Notes: generated by a model from the sequence alone, not told the origin. DNA of 15,704 nucleotides from Enterobacteriaceae bacterium UBA5654 (GCA_002421005.1 DIJC01000009.1:8067-23770); one strand, 5' to 3'; shown: positions 1-7,430, counted from the first letter of the stretch. Numbers and translations are program-made.

Positions 1-60
1 GGGCGTTTACGTGAGGGAAAAAGGATAAACGCTCCCCCTCACCCCAAAAGAGGGACAAAT
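1..60. repeat. Edge of a GC-rich palindromic intergenic repeat
   Basis: The stretch has a C-rich run followed by an AGAGGG motif, like the repeat elements at 4950-5100 and 15498-15704. The segment from 23 to 45 begins GGATAAACGC and continues into CCCCCTC. It matches the reverse complement of the right-end array around 15647-15670 with about one substitution and one indel. No gene is visible here. It may be the remnant of an element that starts before the window. Confidence 0.5.
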
Positions 61-89
61 CCACCTGCCATCATTAAGAGGATACCAAC

Positions 90-2000
90 GTGCGATTCCC
101 GAACCAGCGTTTAGCGCAGCTCTTCGACATGCTGCAAAACGAGATCCTGCCGCAGGACGAACTGGCCCAGCGGCTGGCGGTGTCCACGCGCACCGTTCGG
201 GCGGACATCACCGCGCTTAACGCGCTGCTGGCGCAGCACGGCGCGCAGTTTATCCTCAGTCGCGGCAACGGTTATCAGCTAAAAATCGACGACCCGGCGC
301 GCTATCAGACCCTGAAAACGACCCATCCCCGCGCGTTGCGTATCCCGCGCAGCGGGCAGGAGCGGGTGCATTATCTGGTGGTGCGCTTCCTGACCTCTGC
401 CTTCTCGCTCAAACTCGAAGATCTGGCGGACGAATGGTTTGTCAGCCGCGCCACGCTGCAAAGCGACATGGCGGAAGTGCGCGAGTGGCTGCAACGCTAT
501 CATCTGACGCTGGAAACCCGCCCGCGCCACGGCATGAAACTGTTCGGCAGCGAGATGGCGATCCGCGCCTGCCTGACGGATCTGCTCTGGAAACTGGCGC
601 AGCAGGACGGCCTCAACCCGCTGGTGACGGAAGTGGCGCTCAACGCGGGCGTGCCGGAAAAGCTGGCGGGGCTGCTTGACGCCTGCTTCAGCCGCTACCG
701 CATTCGTCTGACCGACGAAGGCGAACTGTTTTTACGCCTCTACTGCGCGGTTGCGGTGCGGCGCATCAGCGAAGGCTATCCGCTGCCGGAATTTACGGTG
801 GAAGAGGTGGCCGAAAACGTGCGCGAGGCCGCGCGTGATATTGCCGTCGCGCTGGAAGACATGGCCGGAAAACCGCTCTCCCCGCCGGAAGAGAACTGGC
901 TACGGGTACACATTGCCGCCCGTCAGGTGCAGGAAATCGCTCCCAGCGCCATCAACGCCGACGACGACGAAACGCTGGTCAACTACATCCTGCACTACAT
1001 CAACAGCCACTATAACTACAACCTGCTGAACGACGCGCAGCTTCATGCGGACCTGCTGACCCACATCAAAACCATGATCACCCGCGTGCGCTATCAGATC
1101 ATGATCCCCAACCCGCTGCTGGACAACATCAAGCAGCACTACCCGATGGCATGGGACATGACGCTGGCGGCGGTCTCCGGCTGGGGAAAATACACGCCGT
1201 ATACCATCAGCGAAAACGAAATTGGTTTTCTGGTGCTGCATATCGGCGTCGGGCTGGAGCGCCATTACAACATTGGCTACCAGCGCCAGCCGCGCGTGCT
1301 GCTGGTCTGTGATGCAGGCAATGCGATGGTACGAATGATTGAGGCGGTGCTGACGCGTAAATATCCGCAAATTGACGTCGTGCATACGCTCACCCTGCGC
1401 GATTACGAGCAGCGGGAAAGCATCAGCGAAGACTTTGTGATTGCCACCGCGCGGGTCAGTGAAAAAGGCAAACCGGTCGTGACTATCGCGCCGTTCCCGA
1501 CCGACTACCAGCTTGAGCAGATCGGCAAACTGGTGCTGGTGGATCGCACCCGCCCGTTTATGCTCAACAAATACTTCGACGCGGCCCATTTTCGGATCGT
1601 CAATGAACCCATCGACCAGCAGACGTTATTCAAAACCCTCTGCGATCAGCTCCAGCACGAAGGCTTTGTCGATGCGGAGTTTGTTGATTCCGTCAGCGAG
1701 CGTGAAGCGATCGTCAGCACCATGCTCGGCGACGGCATCGCGTTGCCGCACGCGCTCGGGCTGCTGGCGCAAAAAACGGTGGTCTATACCGTGCTGGCGC
1801 CGCAGGGCATCCGCTGGGGCGATGAAACCGCCCACGTGATTTTTTTGCTGGCGATCAGCAAGCGTGAATATGAAGAGGCGATGGCGATCTACGATATTTT
1901 CGTCACCTTCCTGCGCGAGCGGGCGATGGCCCGGCTCTGCGTCTGCCGCGACTTTAACGCGTTTAAAACGCTGGCGATGGAGTGCGTCAGCCGGTTTTGA
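90..2000 (+). CDS. PRD-containing PTS-regulated transcription activator (LicR/MtlR-like, BglG superfamily)
   Basis: This 636-aa protein has the full architecture of DNA-binding PRD activators. There is an N-terminal winged HTH (about residues 5-60), a second HTH-like region (about 90-160), PRD1 (about 170-285), PRD2 (about 295-395), an EIIB-like domain (about 400-490) and a C-terminal EIIA domain (about 500-636). Visible candidate phosphosites are H274 in PRD1, H325 and H384 in PRD2, C407 in the EIIB-like domain, and H554 in the EIIA motif ALPHA. The first PRD1 histidine appears to be replaced by Y218. The start is GTG at 90, with AAGAGGAT about 8 nt upstream. Such proteins activate a sugar PTS operon and are tuned by phosphorylation from PTS components. 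The N-terminus is a DNA-binding HTH and not an RNA-binding antiterminator domain, so the common label 'antiterminator' would mislead. No PTS permease gene is in the window, so its target, probably to the left, is unknown. Confidence 0.9.
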   Translation: MRFPNQRLAQLFDMLQNEILPQDELAQRLAVSTRTVRADITALNALLAQHGAQFILSRGNGYQLKIDDPARYQTLKTTHPRALRIPRSGQERVHYLVVRFLTSAFSLKLEDLADEWFVSRATLQSDMAEVREWLQRYHLTLETRPRHGMKLFGSEMAIRACLTDLLWKLAQQDGLNPLVTEVALNAGVPEKLAGLLDACFSRYRIRLTDEGELFLRLYCAVAVRRISEGYPLPEFTVEEVAENVREAARDIAVALEDMAGKPLSPPEENWLRVHIAARQVQEIAPSAINADDDETLVNYILHYINSHYNYNLLNDAQLHADLLTHIKTMITRVRYQIMIPNPLLDNIKQHYPMAWDMTLAAVSGWGKYTPYTISENEIGFLVLHIGVGLERHYNIGYQRQPRVLLVCDAGNAMVRMIEAVLTRKYPQIDVVHTLTLRDYEQRESISEDFVIATARVSEKGKPVVTIAPFPTDYQLEQIGKLVLVDRTRPFMLNKYFDAAHFRIVNEPIDQQTLFKTLCDQLQHEGFVDAEFVDSVSEREAIVSTMLGDGIALPHALGLLAQKTVVYTVLAPQGIRWGDETAHVIFLLAISKREYEEAMAIYDIFVTFLRERAMARLCVCRDFNAFKTLAMECVSRF

Positions 2001-2007
2001 TGGACGA

Positions 2008-2898
2008 CTACTCCCGTATTCCCTCGCCACGCGCAATGGCAAGAAACGCCATTACCGCGCCATTATTCGCTTCTTTGCGGCTGACCAGCATCAGGTTGGC
2101 GGCAAGTTCTGCCACGTCCAGAGGGCGATACACCACCCCCGGAACGGAAATGTGCATCAGCGGTTCCGGGACCAATGCCAGCCCCTGACCCGCAGCCGCC
2201 AGCGTGAGGACGCTCAGCGAACTGGCAGAACAGTGGGAAATATGCGGATCGTGGCCGAGCAGGTGACTGAGGGCGGCATACAGCGACTCGTCCGCGCCGT
2301 GGGCATCGTAGAGAATCAGCGGTTCGGCGGCCAGCATCTCCACCGTCAGATGGGATTGACCGGCAAGCGGATGATCATCCGCCATCGCCACGATGCGTTT
2401 CCACAGACCAATTTTTTCCGCGACGAGCGCCGGGGAGTGGAGCTTATCGTGATCGGGGGTATAACCGATATCAAGCTGCCCTGCCAGCACGGCGTCAGCC
2501 TGGGCAAGCGGGGCGATCTCACTCACCACCAACTCCGCATCAGGATAATGTTGGCGAAAAGTGCGCAAATCGCGCGTCAGCTTGCCGCTAAATACCGCAT
2601 TCCCGGCAAAACCAATCCGCACCTGACCCGTCTCGCCCCGTAAAGATCGCCGCACGGTCTGACAGGCGTTTTCAGCCTGATCCAGCGTGCGCTGCGCCTC
2701 AGTCTGGAGCAGTCGTCCGGCTTCGGTCAATTCCACTTTCCGGCTGGTGCGCACAAACAGCGGGCCGCCAAGTTCCTCCTCCAGCGCTTTAATCTGCATA
2801 CTCAGCGCGGGTGGCACAATATTCAGCCGTTCAGCGGCGCGCGTAAAATGGCCCTCCTGGGCAACCGCCAGAAAATAACGCAGGTGACGTAACTCCAT
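2008..2898 (-). CDS. LysR-family transcriptional regulator
   Basis: This 296-aa LysR-type regulator opens with the typical MELRHLRYF segment and a winged HTH (about residues 1-60, including FTRAAERL and a recognition helix around PPALSMQIKALE). A substrate-binding domain follows from about residue 90 to 290. The ATG at 2898 is chosen over a GTG seven codons upstream (2919) because GAGGG lies at good spacing before it and the domain starts there. The gene is divergent from the NTF2-like and hydrolase genes, the usual arrangement for a LysR regulator and its target, so it most likely controls them; that is inference. Its stop codon is 7 bp from that of the convergent PTS regulator, leaving no room for a separate terminator. 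The effector is unknown. Confidence 0.92.
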   Translation of the reverse strand: MELRHLRYFLAVAQEGHFTRAAERLNIVPPALSMQIKALEEELGGPLFVRTSRKVELTEAGRLLQTEAQRTLDQAENACQTVRRSLRGETGQVRIGFAGNAVFSGKLTRDLRTFRQHYPDAELVVSEIAPLAQADAVLAGQLDIGYTPDHDKLHSPALVAEKIGLWKRIVAMADDHPLAGQSHLTVEMLAAEPLILYDAHGADESLYAALSHLLGHDPHISHCSASSLSVLTLAAAGQGLALVPEPLMHISVPGVVYRPLDVAELAANLMLVSRKEANNGAVMAFLAIARGEGIRE

Positions 2899-3010
2899 AT
2901 GGCGACCCTCATGATTCACTCAAATTGAACGATTGGTCATTTTCATCTAATAGATTTTATCTTTAAGAACGGTAAAACTAAAATTCCTTTCCTGATGGAG
3001 TCTGAATGTC
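2899..3010. promoter_or_regulatory. Divergent control region with candidate LysR box
   Basis: This AT-rich intergenic region separates the LysR gene from its probable targets. An inverted repeat TTCA-N7-TGAA at 2915-2929 contains the T-N11-A pattern of LysR operators. A possible -35 (TTGAAC, 2925-2930) lies inside it, with a poor -10 (TAATAG, 2948-2953) 17 bp downstream. The promoter hexamers are weak and the assignment is tentative. A GGAG at 2997-3000 serves the gene that starts at 3011. Confidence 0.4.
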
Positions 3011-3592
3011 ATGCAAAATTACCTCGACGATCGTCAACAAATTACCGACCTGCTCACCGGCTGGATGCATCGCGATCTGGGCGAATGGGATCAACTACGC
3101 AATCTGTTTCATCCTGACGGCACCATTGAAATCACCTGGTTTGAAGGCGCGGCCAGTGATTTTGTGGATGGCTCCATGCGCATGGGCGCGTCGGATGTCC
3201 GTACTAAACACCTGATCGGCACGCCGGTCGTCACTTTTAACAGCGATGCGACAAAAGCCATTGTTGAAACTAACGCGATGATTATCGGTGAAAACGTGAA
3301 GCTCAATCTGGGCTGCGTCGGTCACAATCGCTTTTACGATATGGCAGAAAAACGCGATGGCGTGTGGAAGCTGTTCAGACGCCAGAGTATTTATGATATG
3401 GCGAGCTTTACCTTCCCGCTCGGCCCGGTGGAAATAGACCAGGAGGCGGTGGCGAAATATCCGCGTGAATATGCGGCTCTGGCGTATCTCCTTGAAAAAA
3501 CGGGCTTCCCGGTGCAGCGCGTTTTTGCCACGCGCGGAAGTGAACTCGAACAAAAAATGAAGGCGGACGCGAAGCGCTGGCTGGCGGTCTGA
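3011..3592 (+). CDS. NTF2/SnoaL-like domain protein, function unknown
   Basis: This 193-aa protein looks like a SnoaL-like (nuclear transport factor 2 fold) protein. It has an N-terminal helical segment with DRQQITDLLTGWMHRDLGEWD (residues 7-27), then HPDGTIEITWF (34-44), a middle strand region around NAMIIGENVKLNL (88-100), and a late RRQSIYDMASF segment (123-133). The last 50 residues form a helical tail beyond the usual domain. This fold hosts dehydratases, isomerases and hydroxylases as well as non-enzymes, so no reaction can be named. No signal peptide or membrane segment is visible, so it should be cytoplasmic. It is followed after 28 bp by an alpha/beta hydrolase gene, which suggests one transcript and a shared pathway. 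The ATG at 3011 is preceded by GGAG at 10 nt. Confidence 0.8.
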   Translation: MQNYLDDRQQITDLLTGWMHRDLGEWDQLRNLFHPDGTIEITWFEGAASDFVDGSMRMGASDVRTKHLIGTPVVTFNSDATKAIVETNAMIIGENVKLNLGCVGHNRFYDMAEKRDGVWKLFRRQSIYDMASFTFPLGPVEIDQEAVAKYPREYAALAYLLEKTGFPVQRVFATRGSELEQKMKADAKRWLAV

Positions 3593-3620
3593 AAACAGGA
3601 AATCCTTTTACCCGGAGAAC

Positions 3621-4421
3621 ATGATGATCTCAACTTTTATTGTCCATAGCGAAAATGCAGATCTTGCCTGCTATCAGGAAGGTCAGGGGCCGCTGTTATT
3701 ACTGATCGTTGGCGGAAATGGCGACAGTAGCCGTTTTATCGCCCTGTCGGCGCAACTGGCCGATCGTTACACCGTGGTGCGTTATGACCGGCGCGCTAAT
3801 GCCCGTAGCGGCGGCGATACCGGGGCAGAACTGGATATGGCGCAGCAGGGGCGCGATGCCGCCGCCGTGATCCGCGCCGTGGGCAATCAACCGGCTTATG
3901 TCTTCGGCAACAGCGCCGGAGCCAACATTGCCTTAAAGCTGACGCAGGATCACCCCCAACTGGTGCGGGGCCTGATCGACCACGAGCCGCCGATCACCGA
4001 CTTCCTACCTGAAGCCGCGCCGTGGCGGGCTTTCTTTGATCGGGTCTACGACACTTATCTGCGCGAAGGGGGCGAAGCAGCGATGCGGCTGTTCGCCACG
4101 TCGTTCGAAGGGCTGGCGCTTAACGCCGACGCCCCCGGCGATCAGGATGGCGACTTTGAGCGTTTTATGGCGCATGAGTTCAGGGTAATCAACAGTTTTG
4201 TCCCGGATCTGGACGCGCTGCGCCGTGGTGGCGTACCGATGGTGACGGCAGCAGGGCGTGCCAGCGGTAACGCGTTTTATGTACAAACGGCGCATGAACT
4301 GGCGCGGCAATTGCCCTGCCCGTGCATTGAAGTCAGCGGTCATCATTTGAGCTACGCCACCGATGCCGCCGTTTTTGCTGATGAGTTACATCATATTATT
4401 GAGACGCTGAAGCGCGCGTGA
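3621..4421 (+). CDS. Alpha/beta hydrolase
   Basis: This 266-aa protein has the alpha/beta hydrolase layout: an oxyanion-hole strand (LLLLIVGGNGDSS, residues 25-37), a YDRR segment (55-58), a nucleophile elbow GNSAG with S98, a HEPP motif after strand 6 (121-124), and a C-terminal SGHHLSY segment with H241 or H242 as catalytic histidine. The segment where the third-triad acid often sits reads AAGRASG (210-216) and has no Asp or Glu. The acid may be elsewhere, for example D120 or E122. Two ATG codons stand in tandem (3621 and 3624); the second has the better distance (6 nt) from GGAG at 3614-3617. It is the second gene after the NTF2-like gene and probably under the divergent LysR regulator. 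Esterase, lactonase or C-C hydrolase activity are all possible; the substrate is not readable. Confidence 0.85.
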   Translation: MMISTFIVHSENADLACYQEGQGPLLLLIVGGNGDSSRFIALSAQLADRYTVVRYDRRANARSGGDTGAELDMAQQGRDAAAVIRAVGNQPAYVFGNSAGANIALKLTQDHPQLVRGLIDHEPPITDFLPEAAPWRAFFDRVYDTYLREGGEAAMRLFATSFEGLALNADAPGDQDGDFERFMAHEFRVINSFVPDLDALRRGGVPMVTAAGRASGNAFYVQTAHELARQLPCPCIEVSGHHLSYATDAAVFADELHHIIETLKRA

Positions 4422-4452
4422 CGCCGCTTTTGGCTATACATACGGCGCGCGC
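4412..4452. other. Inverted repeat between convergent hydrolase and nrdG genes
   Basis: GCGCG (4414-4418) and CGCCG (4422-4426) can pair with CGGCG (4443-4447) and CGCGC (4448-4452), giving two 5-bp stems with a 3-nt bulge and a 16-nt loop. It overlaps the hydrolase stop codon and lies next to the nrdG stop. No T-tract follows on either strand, so a bidirectional terminator role is only a guess. Confidence 0.3.
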
Positions 4453-4455
4453 AAT

Positions 4456-4920
4456 TCAACGCAAATAATGTACGACCTGATTGCTGCTCCCGCGCCAGAT
4501 CAGCATCGGGTCTTTGAGATCCTGCATAAACTTGCCGTCTACCAGCACGTTGATCAGATCCACCACTTCCTTCTGCGCGGCGCTGAGTTCATCGAGCTTA
4601 TAGCCGGTCCACATCCAGATATCCTTGCCGGGGCATTCAGTGCGGATGCGCTGCACCAGCGCGAGGATTTCCGGCACGTTCTGCGGATGCAGCGGATCGC
4701 CGCCGGAGAGTGTGATCCCCTGACGTTTGATGCGCGTGTCGTTCAGATCGCTGATGATCCGATCGGCCATCGCCCCGGTGAACGGCTCGCCGGAGTTCAG
4801 CCGCCAGGTGCTTTTGTTGTAACAGCCGGGGCACGCGTGGACGCACCCTGAGACAAACAGGGTGCAGCGGGTGCCTGGACCGTTGACGATGTCGACGGGG
4901 TAATACTGGTGATAGTTCAT
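4456..4920 (-). CDS. nrdG: Anaerobic ribonucleotide reductase-activating protein (radical SAM)
   Basis: NrdG (154 aa) is the radical S-adenosylmethionine activase that installs the glycyl radical on NrdD. The CX3CX2C cluster-binding motif is present as C26, C30 and C33 in SGCVHACPGC. The GGDPL motif (residues 74-78) that contacts SAM is also visible. Length and N-terminus (MNYHQYYPVDIVNGPG) fit the E. coli family member. It lies downstream of nrdD on the same strand, but a 220-bp gap filled by a palindromic repeat element separates them. The Shine-Dalgarno sequence before its ATG is weak (AAGAAGCGG), so translation may depend on transcript context. It acts in the cytoplasm under anaerobic conditions. 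Confidence 0.98.
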   Translation of the reverse strand: MNYHQYYPVDIVNGPGTRCTLFVSGCVHACPGCYNKSTWRLNSGEPFTGAMADRIISDLNDTRIKRQGITLSGGDPLHPQNVPEILALVQRIRTECPGKDIWMWTGYKLDELSAAQKEVVDLINVLVDGKFMQDLKDPMLIWRGSSNQVVHYLR

Positions 4921-4949
4921 ATCCGCTTCTTAAAGTATGTGCCTCGACA

Positions 4950-5100
4950 CCCTCACCCCAGCCCTCTCCCTTAGGGAGAGGGAGTGGCGCGTGCCACGGT
5001 CGGGGTTATGTGAATCACTTAGCCCGAGTCGTGATGACAAACCCCATCACAACGCCGGACAGTCCCCTCTCCCTTGAGGGAGAGGGTCAGGGAGAGGGGG
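4950..5100. repeat. Composite palindromic repeat element inside the nrdD-nrdG operon
   Basis: Two perfect palindromes lie here: CCCTCTCCCT/AGGGAGAGGG at 4962-4982 (1-nt centre) and the same arms at 5065-5086 (2-nt centre). The outer arms 4950-4971 and 5077-5098 also pair over 18 of 22 positions. The core between them holds smaller hairpins: GTGGC/GCCAC (4984-4997), GGGGTT/AACCCC (5002-5007 with 5040-5045) and GTGATG/CATCAC (5031-5036 with 5045-5050). No open reading frame is supported. The segment 5051-5072 matches the reverse complement of 15581-15602 at 20 of 22 bases, so it belongs to the same family as the array near ridA. Confidence 0.8.
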
Positions 5101-5140
5101 AGAACTCACCAACAAGCTAACCCCACACATCACAAAACCC

Positions 5141-7279
5141 TTACCCAATCTGCCCATTTCCCAGATGCTTCACCCGCCGCTTCACTTCTTCCTGCTTGCC
5201 CGCGTTAAATGGACGCGCATCCGGGCTACCCAAATACCCGCACACGCGGCGCGTTACCGAGACGCGGGCGGCGTCGTGGTTGCCGCATTTCGGGCAGGTG
5301 AAGCCTTTGCTGGTGCATTCGAATTCGCCGGTAAAACCGCACTCGTAGCACTCGTCAATTGGCGTGTTCGTCCCGTAGTACGGCACGTGCTGGTAGCTGT
5401 AATCCCAGACGTCTTCCAGCGCTTTCAGGTTGTGCTGAATATTCGGGTATTCGCCGTAGCAAATGAAGCCACCACTCGCCAGCGGCGGGTAGGGCGCTTC
5501 GAAGTCAATTTTGTCGTACGGATTAACCTTCTTCTCCACGTCGAGGTGGAAGCTGTTGGTGTAGTAGCCTTTGTCAGTCACGCCTGCTACCACGCCAAAC
5601 TCGGCGGTGTCCAGACGGCAGAAACGGTCGCACAGGTTTTCGCTTGGCGTGCTGTACAGGCTGAAGCCGTAGCCGGTTTCGTCTTTCCACTGGTCAACGG
5701 CCTGGCGCAGACGCTCAACAATCGCAACGCCTTTCGCACGCAGGGCTTCGCTGTCGTACATATGCGTTTCACCCGCCAGCGCGTTGATGGTTTCGTGAAT
5801 GCCGATGTAGCCCAAAGAAATAGATGCGCGACCGTTTTTGAAGATTTCCGCCACGTCGTCGTCGGCGTTCAGACGCACGCCGCAGGCACCTTCCATATAG
5901 AGGATTGGCGCGACGCGGGCTTTGACGCCTTCCAGCCGGGCGATGCGGGTCATCAGCGCTTTACGCGCCAGCACCAGACGTTCGTCCAGCAGTTTCCAGA
6001 ACGTGGCTTCGTCGCCTTTCGCTTCCAGCGCGATGCGTGGCAGGTTGAGGCTGATCACCCCAAGGTTATTACGCCCGTCATGCACCTGCTCGCCGTTCTC
6101 GTTCTCCCACACGCCGAGGAAACTGCGGCAGCCCATCGGCGTTTTGAACGAGCCGGTAACTTTAACTACCTGATCGTAGTTCAGAATATCCGGGTACATG
6201 CGCTTGCTCGCACACTCCAGCGCCAGCTGTTTGATGTCGTAGTTGGCATCGCCTGGCTTGTGGTTGAGGCCGTCGCGGATGGCGAAAACCAGTTTCGGGA
6301 ACACGGCGGTTTTACGGTTTTTACCGAGTCCCGCGATGCGGTTGCGCAGGATCGACTGCTGGATCAGGCGCGATTCCCAACTGGTGCCCAGCCCAAAGCC
6401 AAAGGTGACGAACGGCGTCTGACCATTCGCGGTATGCAGCGTATTGACTTCATACTCCAGCGACTGAAACGCGTCGTAGCACTCTTTCTCGGTGCGGGAG
6501 TGCGCGTAGCCGTCGGCATCCGGGATCTGCCACTCTTCGGCCGTTTTACGGTGCTTGGCAAAGCTGGCGGCGACAAACGGGGCCAGCACTTCGTCAATAC
6601 GGTTAATGGTGGTGCCGCCGTAAATATGGCTGGCGACCTGGGCGATAATCTGCGCGGTCACTGCCGTGGCGGTGGAGATCGATTTTGGCGGCTCGATCTC
6701 CGCGTTGCCCATCTTAAAGCCCTCGGTCAACATGCCTTTCAGGTCGATCAGCATACAGTTGAACATCGGGAAGAACGGTGAGTAGTCGAGATCGTGGTAG
6801 TGAATATCGCCGCGCTCGTGCGCCTGCACCACGTCGCGCGGCAGCAGGTGCTGACGGGCGTAGTGTTTGGCGACGATGCCCGCCAGCAGGTCGCGCTGGG
6901 TTGGGATCACTTTGCTGTCTTTGTTGGCGTTTTCGTTGAGCAGCGCGGAGTTGGTTTGATCGACCAGACCACGAATTTCCTGATTCAGACGGCCGCGCTT
7001 TTCACGTTCGATATCGCGATCATGGCGATATTCAATATAGGCGCGGGCCAGCTGCTTATACGGCCCGGACATCAGCTGGTTTTCGACCGCCGTCTGGATC
7101 TCGTTGATATCGACCTGCTGGCGGTCCTGCATCTGGTTACTGACGACTTCTGCGACGGTGGCGCAATAGTCTGCGTCATCGACTCCCGCTGCTTTAGCTG
7201 CACGTAGAATAGCTTCGTTAATGCGCTCTGATTTAAACGGCGCTTTGCAGCCGTCGCGTTTCATCACATGCGGTGTCAT
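5141..7279 (-). CDS. nrdD: Anaerobic ribonucleoside-triphosphate reductase, class III
   Basis: NrdD reduces ribonucleoside triphosphates to dNTPs using a glycyl radical, in complex with NrdG. The ATG at 7279, preceded by GGAG at 5 nt, gives 712 aa, the E. coli length. An ATP-cone allosteric domain covers about residues 3-95. Active-site cysteines are at C175 (PMFNCML) and C384 (PMGCRSF). The C-terminal zinc site is C644, C647, C662 and C665. The radical glycine is G681 in RVCGYLG. All essential residues are intact. It is the first gene of the nrdDG operon, and its promoter region carries FNR-like and NrdR-like sites, consistent with anaerobic induction and repression by the nucleotide sensor NrdR. 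A longer reading frame starting at 7315 is less likely because the domain starts at 7279. Confidence 0.99.
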   Translation of the reverse strand: MTPHVMKRDGCKAPFKSERINEAILRAAKAAGVDDADYCATVAEVVSNQMQDRQQVDINEIQTAVENQLMSGPYKQLARAYIEYRHDRDIEREKRGRLNQEIRGLVDQTNSALLNENANKDSKVIPTQRDLLAGIVAKHYARQHLLPRDVVQAHERGDIHYHDLDYSPFFPMFNCMLIDLKGMLTEGFKMGNAEIEPPKSISTATAVTAQIIAQVASHIYGGTTINRIDEVLAPFVAASFAKHRKTAEEWQIPDADGYAHSRTEKECYDAFQSLEYEVNTLHTANGQTPFVTFGFGLGTSWESRLIQQSILRNRIAGLGKNRKTAVFPKLVFAIRDGLNHKPGDANYDIKQLALECASKRMYPDILNYDQVVKVTGSFKTPMGCRSFLGVWENENGEQVHDGRNNLGVISLNLPRIALEAKGDEATFWKLLDERLVLARKALMTRIARLEGVKARVAPILYMEGACGVRLNADDDVAEIFKNGRASISLGYIGIHETINALAGETHMYDSEALRAKGVAIVERLRQAVDQWKDETGYGFSLYSTPSENLCDRFCRLDTAEFGVVAGVTDKGYYTNSFHLDVEKKVNPYDKIDFEAPYPPLASGGFICYGEYPNIQHNLKALEDVWDYSYQHVPYYGTNTPIDECYECGFTGEFECTSKGFTCPKCGNHDAARVSVTRRVCGYLGSPDARPFNAGKQEEVKRRVKHLGNGQIG

Positions 7280-7305
7280 GATCACTCCATCTTTAAAAGA
7301 ACAGG

Positions 7306-7314
7306 TTATCCACA
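7306..7314 (+). promoter_or_regulatory. DnaA box 1 in nrdD leader
   Basis: TTATCCACA is an exact match to the high-affinity DnaA box, located 27 bp upstream of the nrdD start codon. It has the same orientation as the second box at 7384. Occupancy by DnaA is inferred. Confidence 0.6.
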
Positions 7315-7383
7315 AGGGAAAGGAAGCCCCGATCGGTTTTAATCGTTACTGTATCCAGAGACTTCCGGTATTTCCGGCCCGGT

Positions 7384-7392
7384 TTATCCACA
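7384..7392 (+). promoter_or_regulatory. DnaA box 2 in nrdD leader
   Basis: This is a second exact TTATCCACA, 78 bp from the first and in the same orientation. It lies downstream of the inferred nrdD transcription start. Confidence 0.6.
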
Positions 7393-7430
7393 ACCTGCGA
7401 AAAAGGCTGTGCTGCAATAATAGACGATAA

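Noticed and set aside
900..1589. 229-codon minus-strand frame
   Set aside because: It is antisense to the PRD regulator, rich in His/Gln/Val, and a shadow frame.
1864..2643. 259-codon plus-strand frame spanning the end of the PTS regulator and the LysR gene
   Set aside because: It overlaps two well-supported genes in the wrong frame or strand and shows no domain.
4950..5100. ERIC element
   Set aside because: Size and a GTGAATCAC string are suggestive, but the conserved ERIC core and its ends are not visible; the CCCTCTCC palindromes define another family.
5165..6781. 538-codon open frame on the plus strand
   Set aside because: It lies entirely antisense to nrdD, whose identity is certain. 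It has low-complexity V/R/F-rich composition and no domain I recognise, typical of a shadow frame in GC-rich DNA.
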